Source of the DNA: Rhynchopus sp. YZ270_cl-10
Taxonomy: Eukaryota; Euglenozoa; Diplonemea; Diplonemida; Diplonemidae
NCBI GenBank assembly: GCA_964035575.1
Contig: OZ037848.1
Span: forward strand, 744,001-808,000
DNA length: 64,000 nt
Direction: 5' to 3'
Position numbers and translations under genes: made by a program. Position 1 is the first letter of the stretch. Each line of letters begins with the position of its first letter. Under the pieces are notes generated by a model. That model did not search any database. It saw nothing but the letters and a program-made list of their open reading frames with translations, and was not told where the DNA came from. Positions 22,197 through 33,007 of the stretch are shown here, piece after piece.

Positions 22197-22813
22197 CAGG
22201 GTCCTAGCTTGGTTTTGAAAAAAAATGCCAAATCTGGGTCAGAATTTTTTTTTTTTGGGTCAGCAGAGGTTTTGGGCCTTGGGGGGCTTGTCTTGGCTTT
22301 TTTGGGTTTTCCGAGCTCTACCCTCACTGTGGTGGGGTCATTTCAGAAAAATGGACAAGTTCTTGACTGATACAAATTTTGGCCACTACGACTAGTGAGT
22401 TGCTCACAACGTTAAATGTAACGCCACTATAACCATAAAAATCACTCCCCGTTCATAGATCGCCCAACACAAAATATATAAAATGGCGCCGCAGGCGAAA
22501 AAAATTAGGGTACCGTGTAAAAATGTAGCTTTTTACACCACAGAGTCACTGTACGAACCCTTTTTTGCGGAGCAAAAAAGGAAAAATGGCGCCGCAGGCA
22601 AAAAAAATTGGGTCCAGCCCTGGACGGTGCCGGATTTTTTTGTCAATATTTTTTTCTTACCCCAGAAAAGGTGGTGGGCCCCCCAAAGAGGGGAAAAAAA
22701 TCAGAATTTCCCAATTTCCAAATTAATTAATTCCCTTTTTTTTTTTTTTTCGTGGGTCGCGACCCAGGCACTTGGGTCAGCTTGACCCACTGACCCAGGC
22801 AAGCTAGGACTCT
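22197..22813. mobile_element. hAT-like MITE (CAGGGTCCTAGCTTG ends), copy 1
   Basis: Ends are CAGGGTCCTAGCTTG and CAAGCTAGGACTCT. GATTTTACC is repeated on both sides (22189-22197 and 22814-22822); depending on the terminal base the duplication is 8 or 9 bp. The unfilled target GGATTTTACCTTGGG is preserved at 4189-4203 and about 50324-50338. Nearly identical to the intron copy at 35503-36115. Carries the same GGCGCC module as 3191-3817. Non-coding. Confidence 0.9.
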
Positions 22814-22819
22814 GATTTT

Positions 22820-23180
22820 ACCTTGGGAAAAGTGTACAAACAAAACTATGAGGGAAATTTGAGTTTTGAAGAGAGAATTTTTTTTCGTTCCGCTTGAACA
22901 AGACCTCTACAGTTTGCTTTGTAGGCTTCCACAACCCGTAAACCCGCCTTCAGCGTGTTCCGGAACCTTGACCACGTCCAGCTGTAGGTTCTGCAGATCC
23001 ATGAAGCTTGCACAGATGGGTGCGATGTAGTCGTGGGGGAATACCGCCAAGGGGTGGCCTGCAGTGTTGCCATTTACCGGCATGGCGAGAGCATTGTTGT
23101 ATAGCGAGTGTAGCCTCGGTTCATCCATGTCTTCGTCATCCTCCGGATTGTAGCACGTCTTGTCCCCCGGTATCTGTATG
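22820..23180 (-). pseudogene. Transposon-borne gene relic (HPLAVFPHDYIAP), copy 1
   Basis: Minus-strand reading gives GDKTCYNPEDDEDM and AMPVNGNTAGHPLAVF followed by PHDYIAPICASFMD. The same module occurs at 50395-50650 (minus) and 55680-55960 (plus) within the GCGAG elements. Conservation at the protein level across the copies suggests it once coded. I do not recognise the family. Confidence 0.4.
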
Positions 23181-23189
23181 GCACAGCCA

Positions 23190-23520
23190 CTGTTACATTC
23201 CTAGAGATGAAAGAACAAGACAACACTTCTGTACCCACGCATCAAAATTGTGGAAAACTTTGCACCCCAAAACACCCTCAACAACGCCCGCCAAAAGGCG
23301 CCCCTTGTTGCTGGGAGTTGGTTTTCATGTTTGATACCTGCACAGCGGGCATTCCTCTGAGTCCAATGCTGTTGGCCTGTCTGCGGCGTTGCACCGAAGG
23401 CACAGGAAGACAGGGTCTGTGGTAATTTTTGCGGTGTCGCATTCCCTCATGCGTGGGTCACTCACACTTGAGGTCATGTGACACTGCGTGGGTCTGGGTA
23501 CCTGGGTACGTGGGTACATG
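23190..23520 (-). pseudogene. Zinc-ribbon-like coding module, copy 4
   Basis: Best-preserved first half of the module: minus-strand frame with CLRC and CPLC spaced as C-x2-C-x13-C-x2-C, followed, in another frame, by sequence equivalent to 5470-5580. Directly adjoins the HPLAVFPHDYIAP relic, which the other copies do not. Confidence 0.4.
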
Positions 23521-24753
23521 TGACCACGTGTGACTTGTCACACCTGTGCGCAAAAAATCGCAAAAACCCGAAACGCGAATCGCAAAAAATCGCATTGCGA
23601 ATTTTTCGCATTTTTTTCCCGATTTTTCCTGGTTTGCGAATTTCGTAGCAGAATACAACCCGGATCACCCCACTTTCAGGTGATTTCTGCACTTTTGGGG
23701 TCAATGCGTGCACAAACTGGCTTCTGGAACCCTAAAACCAAAAAACCCCAAAAAATACCCACAAAGTAAAAATGAAGCCCACCCCCATTTTGCGTACTTG
23801 TTGCGCAGTTGTTGCGTACTTGGTATTCTTTATTTCTGGGGTACCAATATTAATAAGACACGGTATAGATTTGATGAGGTTGGCGCTTTGATAGCCATTT
23901 GAGTTGTTTTGGGGAAGTACATACCATAAATCACACATTGTCGCGGAAGGGCTCAGCCGTGTTCAGTCAAAATAGGCGCATCCTGTGGTTACAATAAGCT
24001 CTGTCGTGTTCCCACCGTGACCACTACCCATGCCCCAACCCCCCTTCAGAAAGCCCCTATAAAAATAAAAAAACGGGCTCACAAAATTTCAATCAAAATC
24101 ACAACTTTTCACAACTATTCACAACTTTTCACAAAGTTTCACAAAATTTCAATCAAAATCACAACTTTTCACAACTTTTCACAACTATTCACAACTTTCA
24201 CAACTTTTCACAATTTTCAAACAAAATCACAACTTTTCACAACTTTTCACAAAATTTCACAAAATTTCAAACAAAATCACAACTTTTCACAACGTTTCAC
24301 AACTTTTCACAACATATAGTTGTGAAAAGTTGTGAAAAGTTGTGAAAAGTTGTGCAAAGTTGTGAAACGTTGCGAAACGTTGTGACACGTTGTGCACAGG
24401 ATTGAAATTGTGTGATATTTTGTGAAAATTTGTGAAACTTTGTGAAACGCCGCCCCCCGGATAGCACCATAAAAACCAATAAAAAAAATTGCTTGATTAT
24501 AGACTACTATCACTAGATAGCACTAGATAGCAGCCACAAAAAACCAATAAAAAAAAAATGAAAAAAAAATAGCAGTCCACGGAAACCCGTGGGTGAACCA
24601 CGGGAGAACCCTGGGAACTGGGTTGCTGACCACACCTAAAAAGTGCAAAAAACCCGCCTGTTCCGAGACACAAAACAGGCACTACTGACACTCCGTGGGG
24701 AGAGGGTTGGTTGACAATCAACCCGGGGCGTTGCAATAAAGAAAATTTTATAA

Positions 24754-24784
24754 GATGAACCTAAGCCTCTTCTGTGCTTAGTCC
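24754..24784 (+). repeat. Intergenic hairpin motif A2
   Basis: GATGAACCTAAGC, loop, GCTTAGTC. Same core as A4 at 37526. Confidence 0.7.
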
Positions 24785-24821
24785 TTATGAAAAAAGTTGG
24801 CTTGAAATGAAAAAGAGTTGA

Positions 24822-24850
24822 CAGTGCAAATGCCTTGGCGGACGTAGATA
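24822..24850 (+). repeat. Intergenic motif D1
   Basis: AGTGCAAATGCCTTGGCGG, 38 bases after A2. The same A-then-D order and similar spacing recur at 44292-44372. Confidence 0.5.
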
Positions 24851-25098
24851 CGATAAGCAAAAGAAAACGCAGCAAATTTTGATAAAGTATAAAAAGGTGT
24901 CCAGAAGTATGTAAAAAGAGAAGTGTTTTAAAAAGGAGATATACCACCCCCACACTGAAACAGAAAATGATGATAATGTACGTGGCATTCTACGAGTCGG
25001 TGCTCGTCTTTGCCAGCATGCACAACACACACTACCTGGACGGGAAGAAAAAAAAAATGCTAAAAACGATGCTAAAATATTCGCCCTTTGTATCGTTT

Positions 25099-28000
25099 CT
25101 ACTCCACAAGGCACTCCCACTGCAGCGCAAACCCTGTTGAGGAGTAAGAAAAGTCCGACGTAAAGTGCACCAACACGTCCCCTGCTACGTTCAGCGCGTT
25201 AGGGGTGCCGTGCCCTGAATGCTGTGCAACGACGGCTCCGTCCGTCTGACGGACGACGTGCACCCAGTCGTAGAACGTCTCTGTGTGCAGTGCATCCCAC
25301 ACAATGCGCACGGTGCCGGCACACTGCAGCATCCAGCAGCGGCGTTCGTTGTTGCCGTAGTAGGTTCCTGGAACTGCAGGGTGCACGAGGCTGCCTGGGG
25401 CACGCACCTCCCCATGTCCGTCGCAGTACGCAGGGAAGGTAGGCGTCACCGGTGCGCACGCATACTGAAGGCCAAACCCTGCCCCCGACACGGAGTAGTC
25501 CGACGTGAAGCGCACGACCACATCGCCCCCATGCGCTGCGTTGCCAGGCAGGGTGCGTCCCGTTGCGACCTCAACCAGCCCGTAGGAGGCACTCCCGCTG
25601 TCCTCCCCGTACACCCGCACCGTGTCGTACCCAGCCTCCACATCGAGGCCCGTCCACTGCCACGACACAACCTGCGAAGGGCACGCAATGTGCCAGCACA
25701 GCTCTGCGTTGTTGGGGTACGTCCCTGCAGAGGGGTAGTACAGTGTGCCGGAGGCGGGCAGCTCGGTGGGTGATGTGCAGAACGAGGGGAGCGGGGTGCC
25801 GTCTGTGGGTGGTGCGGATGTGGGTGCTGCAGTGGGAGACGCTGTGGGCGCGGACGTAGGTGATGCAGTGGGCAATGCTGTGGGCGCGGATGTGGGTGTG
25901 GCTGTGGACGGGGCAGGGGTAACAGGCAGTGCACGGCATGTGTACTCAAGAGCAAACCCAATGCCGCCGATGTCTCTGTCGGAGGACCAGTGCACCAGAA
26001 CATGGCCGTGGTACGTCGCGTCTGCAGGTGCCACGTCGCCACTCGCACGCACCACCTGCACAAACGCGCCCGCACTGTCCTGAGTGTACAACGTCACAAA
26101 GTCATGGTCCGCCTGCGTCCCAAAGGACACCCACTGCACTACCACCGCATCCGCACATTGGATCAGCCAGCACCACTCCTCACCTCCTTTGTACCCCCCG
26201 ATGCCATGCGCCACGTCACCCACCGCCATGTCTTGCAGCTCAGAAGACGCGCAGAAGGAAGGGAACGCTGTGGGCGCAAACGTGTCTGGCGTCTCTGTTG
26301 GCGCCAACGTTGGGCACGCTGTCGGCGCGATTGTCGCTGGCGGCTGTGTCTGCGGAGGGGAAGGTGTCGGTGCACTGGTGTCGGGTGCTGCTGTGCCACC
26401 AGAGCACGTCCACGACACGGTGTACCCTTTGTGCAAAATCGGGATGTTCCAGATGCCGCCTGCCGACACAAAGCGGAGCAGCACACTGCCGACGTAGGTC
26501 TGCGTCGCGGGAGCCGTCTGCCCCCAGTAGCGCGCCACCTCCGTGCGCACACCGTCGTTGTAGACGTGCACGGCAACAAAGTCGCCCTCCTGCTTCGTGT
26601 CGAGGAACGTGAAGGTGAGGGTCACAGTGCCGGTGCAGAGCAGCTTCTCGCAGGACTCCTCATAGTAAGAGTAGGAGCTGTCGCCTGCAGGGTAGTCGAC
26701 TGTCCCGGTCGCGTCGTGCTCGGTGTACCCACGGCACTCCTGTGGTGTCTGTGTTGCTGCCGGTGTCGGCATGGGTGTTGGGCGTGGTGTGGGTGGCGGT
26801 GCTGATGTCTCCGGGTGCTGTGGCGGCACAAACGTTGTGCACGGCACCACCACATTGTCGACCCATCCCAACCCTGCCGCCGTCACCGTATCGAACCCAC
26901 CCCCGCACGCAGGGTTGAAGCGCTGTGCAAACACCTCCACACCGTCCACAACAACCGCTGCTGTCTTCGCCTCCCAACTGAAACGCACCTCAATGTGGTA
27001 GAACCGCTCTGCTACCAGCGCCACACCCGTTGTCTGCACCTGCCCTGTCGAGGGGTTCGTCATGCTCCACTCATGTCCAGATGCGGTCTGCTTCGACCCC
27101 ACACGGAGACACTCCACATCGCTGTTTTGCTCGAGGCTCATCGAGAAACGCAGTTCGACAAAAACGCCGGAGGCCATCTTTGCGACGTCAAACGCAACGT
27201 GCTCAGGCATGCTCAGCCCCGAGAGCGGCAGCACTGCTGTTGCTGCGTTGGATACACTCCACTCAGGGTCGCCGAGACGGAGCGACGCACCTGCCCCACC
27301 CACACGCACCGTATTGTCACGCGACGTCAGGTATGAGTACGCCCACGCACCAAAGGAGGTGTCAAACGTCTCCGCCACATTCCCAGGACAGTGTGCATCC
27401 CCTTCGCAGCCAGGTCCGCCGTAGCCGTGCCTGCAGGCGCATGGTGCCAACACATCGTTCGTGCACGCACCACGTCCACTGCAGACAAAGGGGTCTGCCG
27501 CATCCTTCCCAAAGCATACTGCATCAGAGGTCGCGACACGCACCGTCACAAAGCAGGTCGTCTCCTCCACGTTGTCGCCCGACACCGTCATGGCCAGGGT
27601 GTGCACCTCCCCAACCTCGTCTGCCGAGGGTGTGTAGGTGATCTGTGTGTGCGCACCACCGCTCGTGAACTGCATGCCCTCTGGGTAGCGGAAGGTGATG
27701 TCGCGTGTCGGCGGCACCGAGGTGGCGGTCTGTGTCATGCGCACTGCGACGGCAGGGTCGTAAGCAGCAGACAGCGAGACAACAAACGGGTGTGAATGCG
27801 GGATCGTGTGCACAACAGTGCTGTCCACAGACGCCATGCACACAGGAGCAGTCCACACCTTGCTGCATCCATTGTAAAGAAAGTGCAGTGCCGCCACATC
27901 CCCGTCACTCAGCCCCCCAATCGTCCCAATAAGACGGTACGGTGCCGCAATCGTCACATCCCCTGTCTTCTGCTGAAAGGCGTACTGGTTGTAGTGCATG

Positions 28001-28569
28001 ATCCCCCGGTAGTCGTACCCGCCCATATCACGTCCGCTTTCAATCTTTGTGAACTGGTCCACCTTCTCCGGAACAACCTTCTTTGTGTCCACCGCAACAA
28101 AACGGTCGCGGTCGAACCTTTTCTGTTCGTGGTCCAGACCGAGGGTGTGGACAATCTCGTGGATCGCTGCCCGCGTGTCGCAGCCCTGCGCGAGAGAGAT
28201 ACTGTTGTAAGGTCCCTGACGGCCCACAGGGGACTGGCAGTTGCTTCCTGCCCAGAACTCAATGAAGTTCGGGTGCACCGCGCACTCATCCCACGAGGCA
28301 CACTTGGTGAAGCGCAGGCATGTACGCGACTCAATGTGTCTCACAGCGTATGCGACCCGGCTGTCGTCTGGGTTCAGAGGCACTCCAAGGTCCAGCACCT
28401 TGTCGGGGTTCACGTAGTACGGAATCGGCTCCCCTGCGGGCCAGAGGTTCACATTACCTGCAAGACGTGTCGTTGCGAGGGCAGACGCAGTGCGTGTTGC
28501 ATATGCGTCTGAAGACGAAGACGCCACCACAAAAGGCACAAAGCCCAACACACAGAACAATGCCGCCAT
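25099..28569 (-). CDS. Secreted astacin-type metalloprotease with EGF and CUB domains
   Basis: Single frame of 1156 residues. A signal peptide (about 1-17) is followed almost at once by an astacin (M12A) catalytic domain (about 40-235) with zinc motif HEIVHTLGLDH (His137, Glu138, His141, His147) and Met-turn GIMHY (Met191). After it come an Ig-like stretch (about 240-350), an EGF-like module (C-S-G-R-G-A-C near 365, then CACRHGYGGPGC) and a lectin/laminin-G-like region. Four CUB-like repeats follow, each with Cys-Trp and late-Cys positions, separated by Pro/Thr/Ser-Ala-Pro-Thr linkers. No membrane anchor, so it should be secreted. The prodomain is very short. It should cleave extracellular proteins; substrates are unknown. 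The BMP1/tolloid-like arrangement comes from shared domains, not demonstrated orthology. Confidence 0.9.
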   Translation of the reverse strand: MAALFCVLGFVPFVVASSSSDAYATRTASALATTRLAGNVNLWPAGEPIPYYVNPDKVLDLGVPLNPDDSRVAYAVRHIESRTCLRFTKCASWDECAVHPNFIEFWAGSNCQSPVGRQGPYNSISLAQGCDTRAAIHEIVHTLGLDHEQKRFDRDRFVAVDTKKVVPEKVDQFTKIESGRDMGGYDYRGIMHYNQYAFQQKTGDVTIAAPYRLIGTIGGLSDGDVAALHFLYNGCSKVWTAPVCMASVDSTVVHTIPHSHPFVVSLSAAYDPAVAVRMTQTATSVPPTRDITFRYPEGMQFTSGGAHTQITYTPSADEVGEVHTLAMTVSGDNVEETTCFVTVRVATSDAVCFGKDAADPFVCSGRGACTNDVLAPCACRHGYGGPGCEGDAHCPGNVAETFDTSFGAWAYSYLTSRDNTVRVGGAGASLRLGDPEWSVSNAATAVLPLSGLSMPEHVAFDVAKMASGVFVELRFSMSLEQNSDVECLRVGSKQTASGHEWSMTNPSTGQVQTTGVALVAERFYHIEVRFSWEAKTAAVVVDGVEVFAQRFNPACGGGFDTVTAAGLGWVDNVVVPCTTFVPPQHPETSAPPPTPRPTPMPTPAATQTPQECRGYTEHDATGTVDYPAGDSSYSYYEESCEKLLCTGTVTLTFTFLDTKQEGDFVAVHVYNDGVRTEVARYWGQTAPATQTYVGSVLLRFVSAGGIWNIPILHKGYTVSWTCSGGTAAPDTSAPTPSPPQTQPPATIAPTACPTLAPTETPDTFAPTAFPSFCASSELQDMAVGDVAHGIGGYKGGEEWCWLIQCADAVVVQWVSFGTQADHDFVTLYTQDSAGAFVQVVRASGDVAPADATYHGHVLVHWSSDRDIGGIGFALEYTCRALPVTPAPSTATPTSAPTALPTASPTSAPTASPTAAPTSAPPTDGTPLPSFCTSPTELPASGTLYYPSAGTYPNNAELCWHIACPSQVVSWQWTGLDVEAGYDTVRVYGEDSGSASYGLVEVATGRTLPGNAAHGGDVVVRFTSDYSVSGAGFGLQYACAPVTPTFPAYCDGHGEVRAPGSLVHPAVPGTYYGNNERRCWMLQCAGTVRIVWDALHTETFYDWVHVVRQTDGAVVAQHSGHGTPNALNVAGDVLVHFTSDFSYSSTGFALQWECLVE

Positions 28570-29102
28570 ATCAGCAGGGGGTATTTGTTGTTTTGATAAT
28601 CTGTTGATATATGCTGTGGTTTAAAAAAAACTATTTCAAGTACAAAATTGATCCGTATTTTCTTTTGTCGGTTATACTGCTGAGGGAGCGGGTGGGTGAC
28701 ATGTACAAGGAAAAAGACCTCCGTGGGGGACGGGGAAAAGAAGCTGTGTGGAAACACAAGATGGCTTTCCCCTGGTTATTGCTTTGTCCTTTTTGATTTC
28801 CTTTATTTTTTTATTTTGAGAAAAATGGAGCAAGAAGGAAAACTTGAAAGATGAATGTGCCTCTCTCTCGTACACACATCTTTACCACAATCGTTATCGC
28901 GCTGGAACAAGGCGGGATTTGAAGATAAGCTATCTCTTCAGGAAGACGAGTGGCATCTAACCCCCCCATGCCCAGGTTATAAAAAATTCCTTATCAGGCC
29001 ATTGCCGAAGGAATTTTGCACTTTTGACCATTCCCTTGCTTGAAAGGGGTGGGCATTATTGCTTCGTCTTCTTCGCTTCGTAAAAGAGGCAGAGAGTGTG
29101 TG
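28570..29102. other. Spacer with hairpin motif E1
   Basis: No gene. Motif E1 lies at 28843-28885; the rest is AT-rich, consistent with the 3' UTR of the gene at 29103 and the upstream region of the protease gene. Confidence 0.5.
28843..28885 (+). repeat. Intergenic motif E1
   Basis: CTTGAAAGATGAATGTGCC, CTCTC loop, GTACACACATC. Related to E2 at 36612-36650 and more weakly to 32880-32905. Confidence 0.5.
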
Positions 29103-30372
29103 TTACGCGACTGTGATGCCCTCGCCTGCATGCAGCTGAGTGTGCACAGCGTTGTCTCTGCACTCCACAGCCGTGTCCTCACCTTCCAGTACCAGCGAGG
29201 TGTCGTCGCCTTTCGCGCGTTCATCTAGGATGTCTGTGGAAAGGATATTATGGTGCGTGGATGCAAAGTGGGAAGATGAAGATGCTCCTAGTGTGTGTAC
29301 ACACGTCTGAAAGATATATGAATGTAGATAATGAGCAAAACCGCCTCCCACACCCGCCATTTGTATCAGCTACTGTTTACCATACAATGCATCCAGGCCA
29401 AGATTTTTTTATAGACATCCAGCAAAACGTTAGTGGGAAAACCCCATCAATTTTTAGCCACCTATGTTCACCCCACCAACCTTTTTACTCACCAACGTTT
29501 GTTGGAGGTCGAAAAGGAAGAAAAAAAAGGGAAATAAAAAAACACACACCTTGCGACAGCGGCGGCGGTGATGTAAGGTGTTCATAGCATCGTGCGAGCG
29601 TCGCTGCCTGTTTCGCTGTGTACTTTTGACTATTTATGCAAACCCCTGTTTTGCAGTCCGGCACACCCGGGAGTGCCAGGAGCGGTATAAACCTTCCTTG
29701 GACACATAGGGATATGAGCTCTTTATACAATGCCAGCTGTGCCTCAAACTCCCGCGAAAGAATAGCTTCACAGCGTTTCAGTTGCATGACACGCTGTGGG
29801 GTCTGCGAAGCAGAAGCATTTGACAAAGGCACCATGGCACCCTCATGCACACCGCTACACGTAAACATCGACAACGAAGGGATGTTTGAACACATCGGAA
29901 ACGCGCCCGTCTGCAGCGGCAGCACCCTTGCCAGGCTGGACTCCTCAATCGCCTGCGAATCGCGCACAATCCTCAACAAATAATTCTGCTGTTCATACAT
30001 AAACCCAAACGGCCTGGTCAGCATTTTTCTCCACCGTACAATACCATCCACCACCTTCATTGTGGCCTGTTGCAGGATGTACACTAAGCGCAGTGTTTTG
30101 GCTTGTATTTCAAGAGGTGGTGTGGCATCCCGATACGATGGTACATGAGAGCAGAGGCGGGCTAGAACGGTTTCGCGATGTCGTATCGCAGCTACGACAG
30201 CGACGGTACGTTGTTTGTGCTCTGCAAGAAGCGCAACCAGCTGTCGTAGGCCAGCCTTGTCAAGCTGGTCCGGTGTTGCCGTGTTGTTCGCTAACATAAC
30301 CTGGTCGAGAAGTGGCAAACGAACCTCGGCCGCAAGCTGAAACAGCTCCCTACTGAGCTGCTCTCGTTTCAT
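29103..30372 (-). CDS. Conserved-looking unknown protein, two exons
   Basis: Exon 1 is 30372-29550 and exon 2 is 29233-29103; the intron starts CAAG|GTGTGTG and ends TTTCCACAG, giving 317 residues ending in GEGITVA. The ATG at 30372 (MKREQLSRELF) is preferred; in-frame upstream codons contain no ATG and overlap motif B4. The protein is helical and soluble, with no signal or membrane span. The segment VVDGIVRWRKMLTRPFGF followed by NYLL resembles a W-x-x-x-x-x-x-P-F...NYL motif that I associate with some cilium-associated proteins of the IQUB type. This is a weak resemblance and no function is assigned. Its neighbour at 33008 is an axonemal protein, which may be coincidence. Confidence 0.7.
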
Positions 30373-30761
30373 TGTACAATCGGGGAAACAGATTTGACAA
30401 AAAAAATTAAGGAGAGGTTTGACTTGAAAATACCACAGACTGCTCGTGAACAACAGTCTGTACAGTGTACCAAAAAAAAAAAAAAAGAATAAAAGTTTAT
30501 GAGATCACCCGCCTCTCGTGTTGAACTATAATAAAACCCCCTTTGAAACAGTACAATTTGTCTTTTCTGAGGGGGGAGAGATTGGGGTAAACCCCCTCCT
30601 GATGGAATAGTTTTGGTGTTTTTTTTTTTCTGAAAAAAGATTTGTCAGATGAGGGGTTACGGCAAAGCACAGAAGAAGAAGAAGAAGATTGTGTCTTGAA
30701 ATAGCAAAATAATACAAAAAAAGGGGGGTCTTTTTGTGTGTGAAAAAAAAAGGGGGGGAGG
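30373..30761. other. Upstream spacer with motif B4
   Basis: Contains motif B4 at 30421-30471 and purine-rich DNA; no gene. Confidence 0.5.
30421..30471 (+). repeat. Intergenic hairpin motif B4
   Basis: GACTTGAAAATACC, TGCTCGTGAACA, then ACAGTGTACC. The 5' half matches B1, B2, B3 and B5. Lies 49 bases upstream of the start codon of the gene ending at 30372. Confidence 0.55.
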
Positions 30762-32502
30762 CAGGGTTCTATACAGCATTCCGCCCACGAGGGGCTGGCT
30801 CGGTCAGAATCGGTTTGACTCGGTCAGCCCAAAAAAAATTTTTCCCCCCTCCACAGGGAATTATATCAGCCAAAATCTGCTTAGCCGTATATAAAGGCCT
30901 TTTTTTGGAGCCACTTTAAAGTGATAAAAAATCCGCCAAAAAAATGTTGCGACCCCGGAATTTTTTCAGATTGCTCCGGAAATGCATACAAGCGCCTTTT
31001 CGGGGGAAAATATTACACTCCCGGCCTCTCAAACGTACTAGACCGTGGACAGGCGGATTTTATCAATTTTATGGCCCGGGCACATTCTGAAAAATAATAT
31101 TCTTGGAAAGATAGGGTGCGAAAACGTTCAATTCCGGGGTCGGACGCTCAAAAATATGCATCTGGGGCGAGCGAGTGGGCGGCGGGAGAATGGGTACTAT
31201 GTACTGGCTACTGTACAGTGTACTATGTACGGTGAGAAATCTCCTCTTTGGGTCCAACACAGTCAACATACAGTGGTGTCTCTAAATTGGATTTGTTTTG
31301 TCAAAAGCTGTCGATTTTTTTTCTTTGGATTTATTTTTGACAAATCTTTCAATTCCGACCATTTTTTTCAACTGGAAACACACTCCACGGTACGCAACTT
31401 TTGGTGGAGCCGACCACTCTTTCTGCACTGAAAATCCCCTGTATTACATGTACAAAGCATTGGAGCCACTTTATTTTGACTTCTACTCCACTAAAATGGT
31501 CGATTTTTTTTTCTATGAAACGCGAGGAGCTCGGAAATCGATACAAGCCCATTTTCGGGGTGTTTGGACAGCAACTTCACGCCTCAGGCGCAGGAAAGCA
31601 AAAGTGAAAAAACTGCCGACGTCATTTCACAAAATAATTTTTTTTTATTTTTTTGAACTTTTTTTGGGATTGAAATCAGGGGATCGAAATGAGTTAAATG
31701 CGGGGTCGTAGGCTCAAAAATTTGCATCTGTGGTTTATTAAGTGAACGAAGCCCAGAAGTATACGGCTAAGCAGATTTTGGCTGATATAGGTTTTGGGGT
31801 TTTTCGCTGAAACTCGGTCGAGCCCGGGTCCCCAACCCAGCTCAAGTTGGGGGCCTCCGGCGGAATGTGAGAATTCCTCGGTTATCCAACTGCGGAGTTC
31901 GGCACTTCATTGAAGCAATTCGTGCACCAGGCACAAGTGGTACACGAATTGTCTGTAGCCTCAGTACATTTATAACAAAGAAAGGGCGGTCACGGCACCC
32001 AAAGCGAAGCCACGGTACGCAACATTTCTAAAAAAAAGTTGACACAAAACGGCACTGTCGCTGGTAATTGTGGTCAGCTTCCGTAATTTTACTCCCCTGT
32101 TTTTCTAAAACGAAATTTTCTGGCGAAGCCACGGTACGCAACATTTCTAAAAATTGCGCTTAAAATTGCACATTTTTACTGCAAAAGTATATCATGGGAA
32201 GGGTGGGTTGCAATCTTGCGCCGCAGGCGCACGGTACGCTACTTTTATTATTTCGCCAGGATGCATGCTTCCTTTTCCTTCGGTGTTTGACCAATTGAGT
32301 CGCGTTTTGGCTGTGACGGGTCACTTTGTTCATGAGGCCATTTCTGGTCACTCTCAGAGGCTCGTGTGAGGTACCAAAATTTCCACCCCAAGATTTGGAA
32401 AAAAAATCTGAGATTTATAAAAAAAAAAAAAAAAAACGGCTGACCGAGTCAACGTCTGACTCGGTCAGACCGACCGAGTGACCGGGCCTGTATAGAACCC
32501 TG
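30762..32502. mobile_element. hAT-like element with CAGGGTTCTATACAG ends
   Basis: Inverted termini CAGGGTTCTATACAG and CTGTATAGAACCCTG, then arrays of GACTCGGTCAG units. GGGAGG is repeated at both flanks (30756-30761 and 32503-32508), but the G-rich context hides the true length of the duplication. The interior carries a GCGCCGCAGGCGC motif with ACGGTACGC (32217-32240), also found near 4281. A 1.74 kb non-autonomous element lying wholly in a gene spacer. Confidence 0.8.
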
Positions 32503-33007
32503 GGGAGGGAGAGACTAGGAGCACAAAAGATTGATAAAAAACACATACACACCACAACCCTGAACCCCTGCAGGAACATCATATCTTTGTGTAAACAAAG
32601 ACTCTGATTTCTGCGTAAAAAAAACAGGGCAACTGTCGTTGCATCTTTCTTTCAACCTATATTCTTCCTCTTTTCCCTCAGCTTTTAAATGAAAAAGACG
32701 GAAAAGAAAAGGCTTCTTTTTTGTAAGACTATCGAAGGCAAGTCTTAGTCCCCCTTGGAGAGTGTAAGGGAATATCAGGGAAGGGGGTGTGGTGGGAAGG
32801 GAAAATAAAAGAGAGGTTGAAAAGTGCAAAACGCCCTCACCGTTCATCGTCGGACAGCAGGCACTGAAGAAAACAAAAAATGAATGTGCTCACATCTTTC
32901 AAAAATAGTTTTTCAACTCCACTCCTTCTCCTCCGTCTTTCCTCTCCCCCAAAAATGTGTAACAACTTCTTATTTTGGTCTTTTTAATTTTTTTTTTTTT
33001 CTCTTCT
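32503..33007. other. 3' flank of the docking-complex gene
   Basis: Unique spacer; a weak E-like motif at 32880-32905. No gene. Confidence 0.45.

Larger units (their letters stand above)
21260..24469. mobile_element. TGGTGC...CCGGGGGG element, copy 2
   Basis: Inverted ends TGGTGCTATCCGGGGGGCGG with a TAAAA duplication (21255-21259 and 24470-24474). Both subterminal regions are TTTCACAACT arrays; inner boundaries carry the complement. The interior holds a coding-like stretch (21780-22018, plus), a partial GCGAG element split by the MITE at 22197, and gene relics at 22820-23520. No transposase was recognised. Confidence 0.85.
24475..25098. other. 3' flank of the astacin gene
   Basis: AT-rich spacer without a gene. 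Contains hairpin motifs A2 (24754-24784) and D1 (24822-24850). Confidence 0.5.

Noticed and set aside
29103-30453. Upstream extension of the unknown protein to 30453 and of the gelsolin-like protein to 40297
   Set aside because: The extensions lack ATG and overlap hairpin motifs B4 and A5; the first ATG in frame was used instead.
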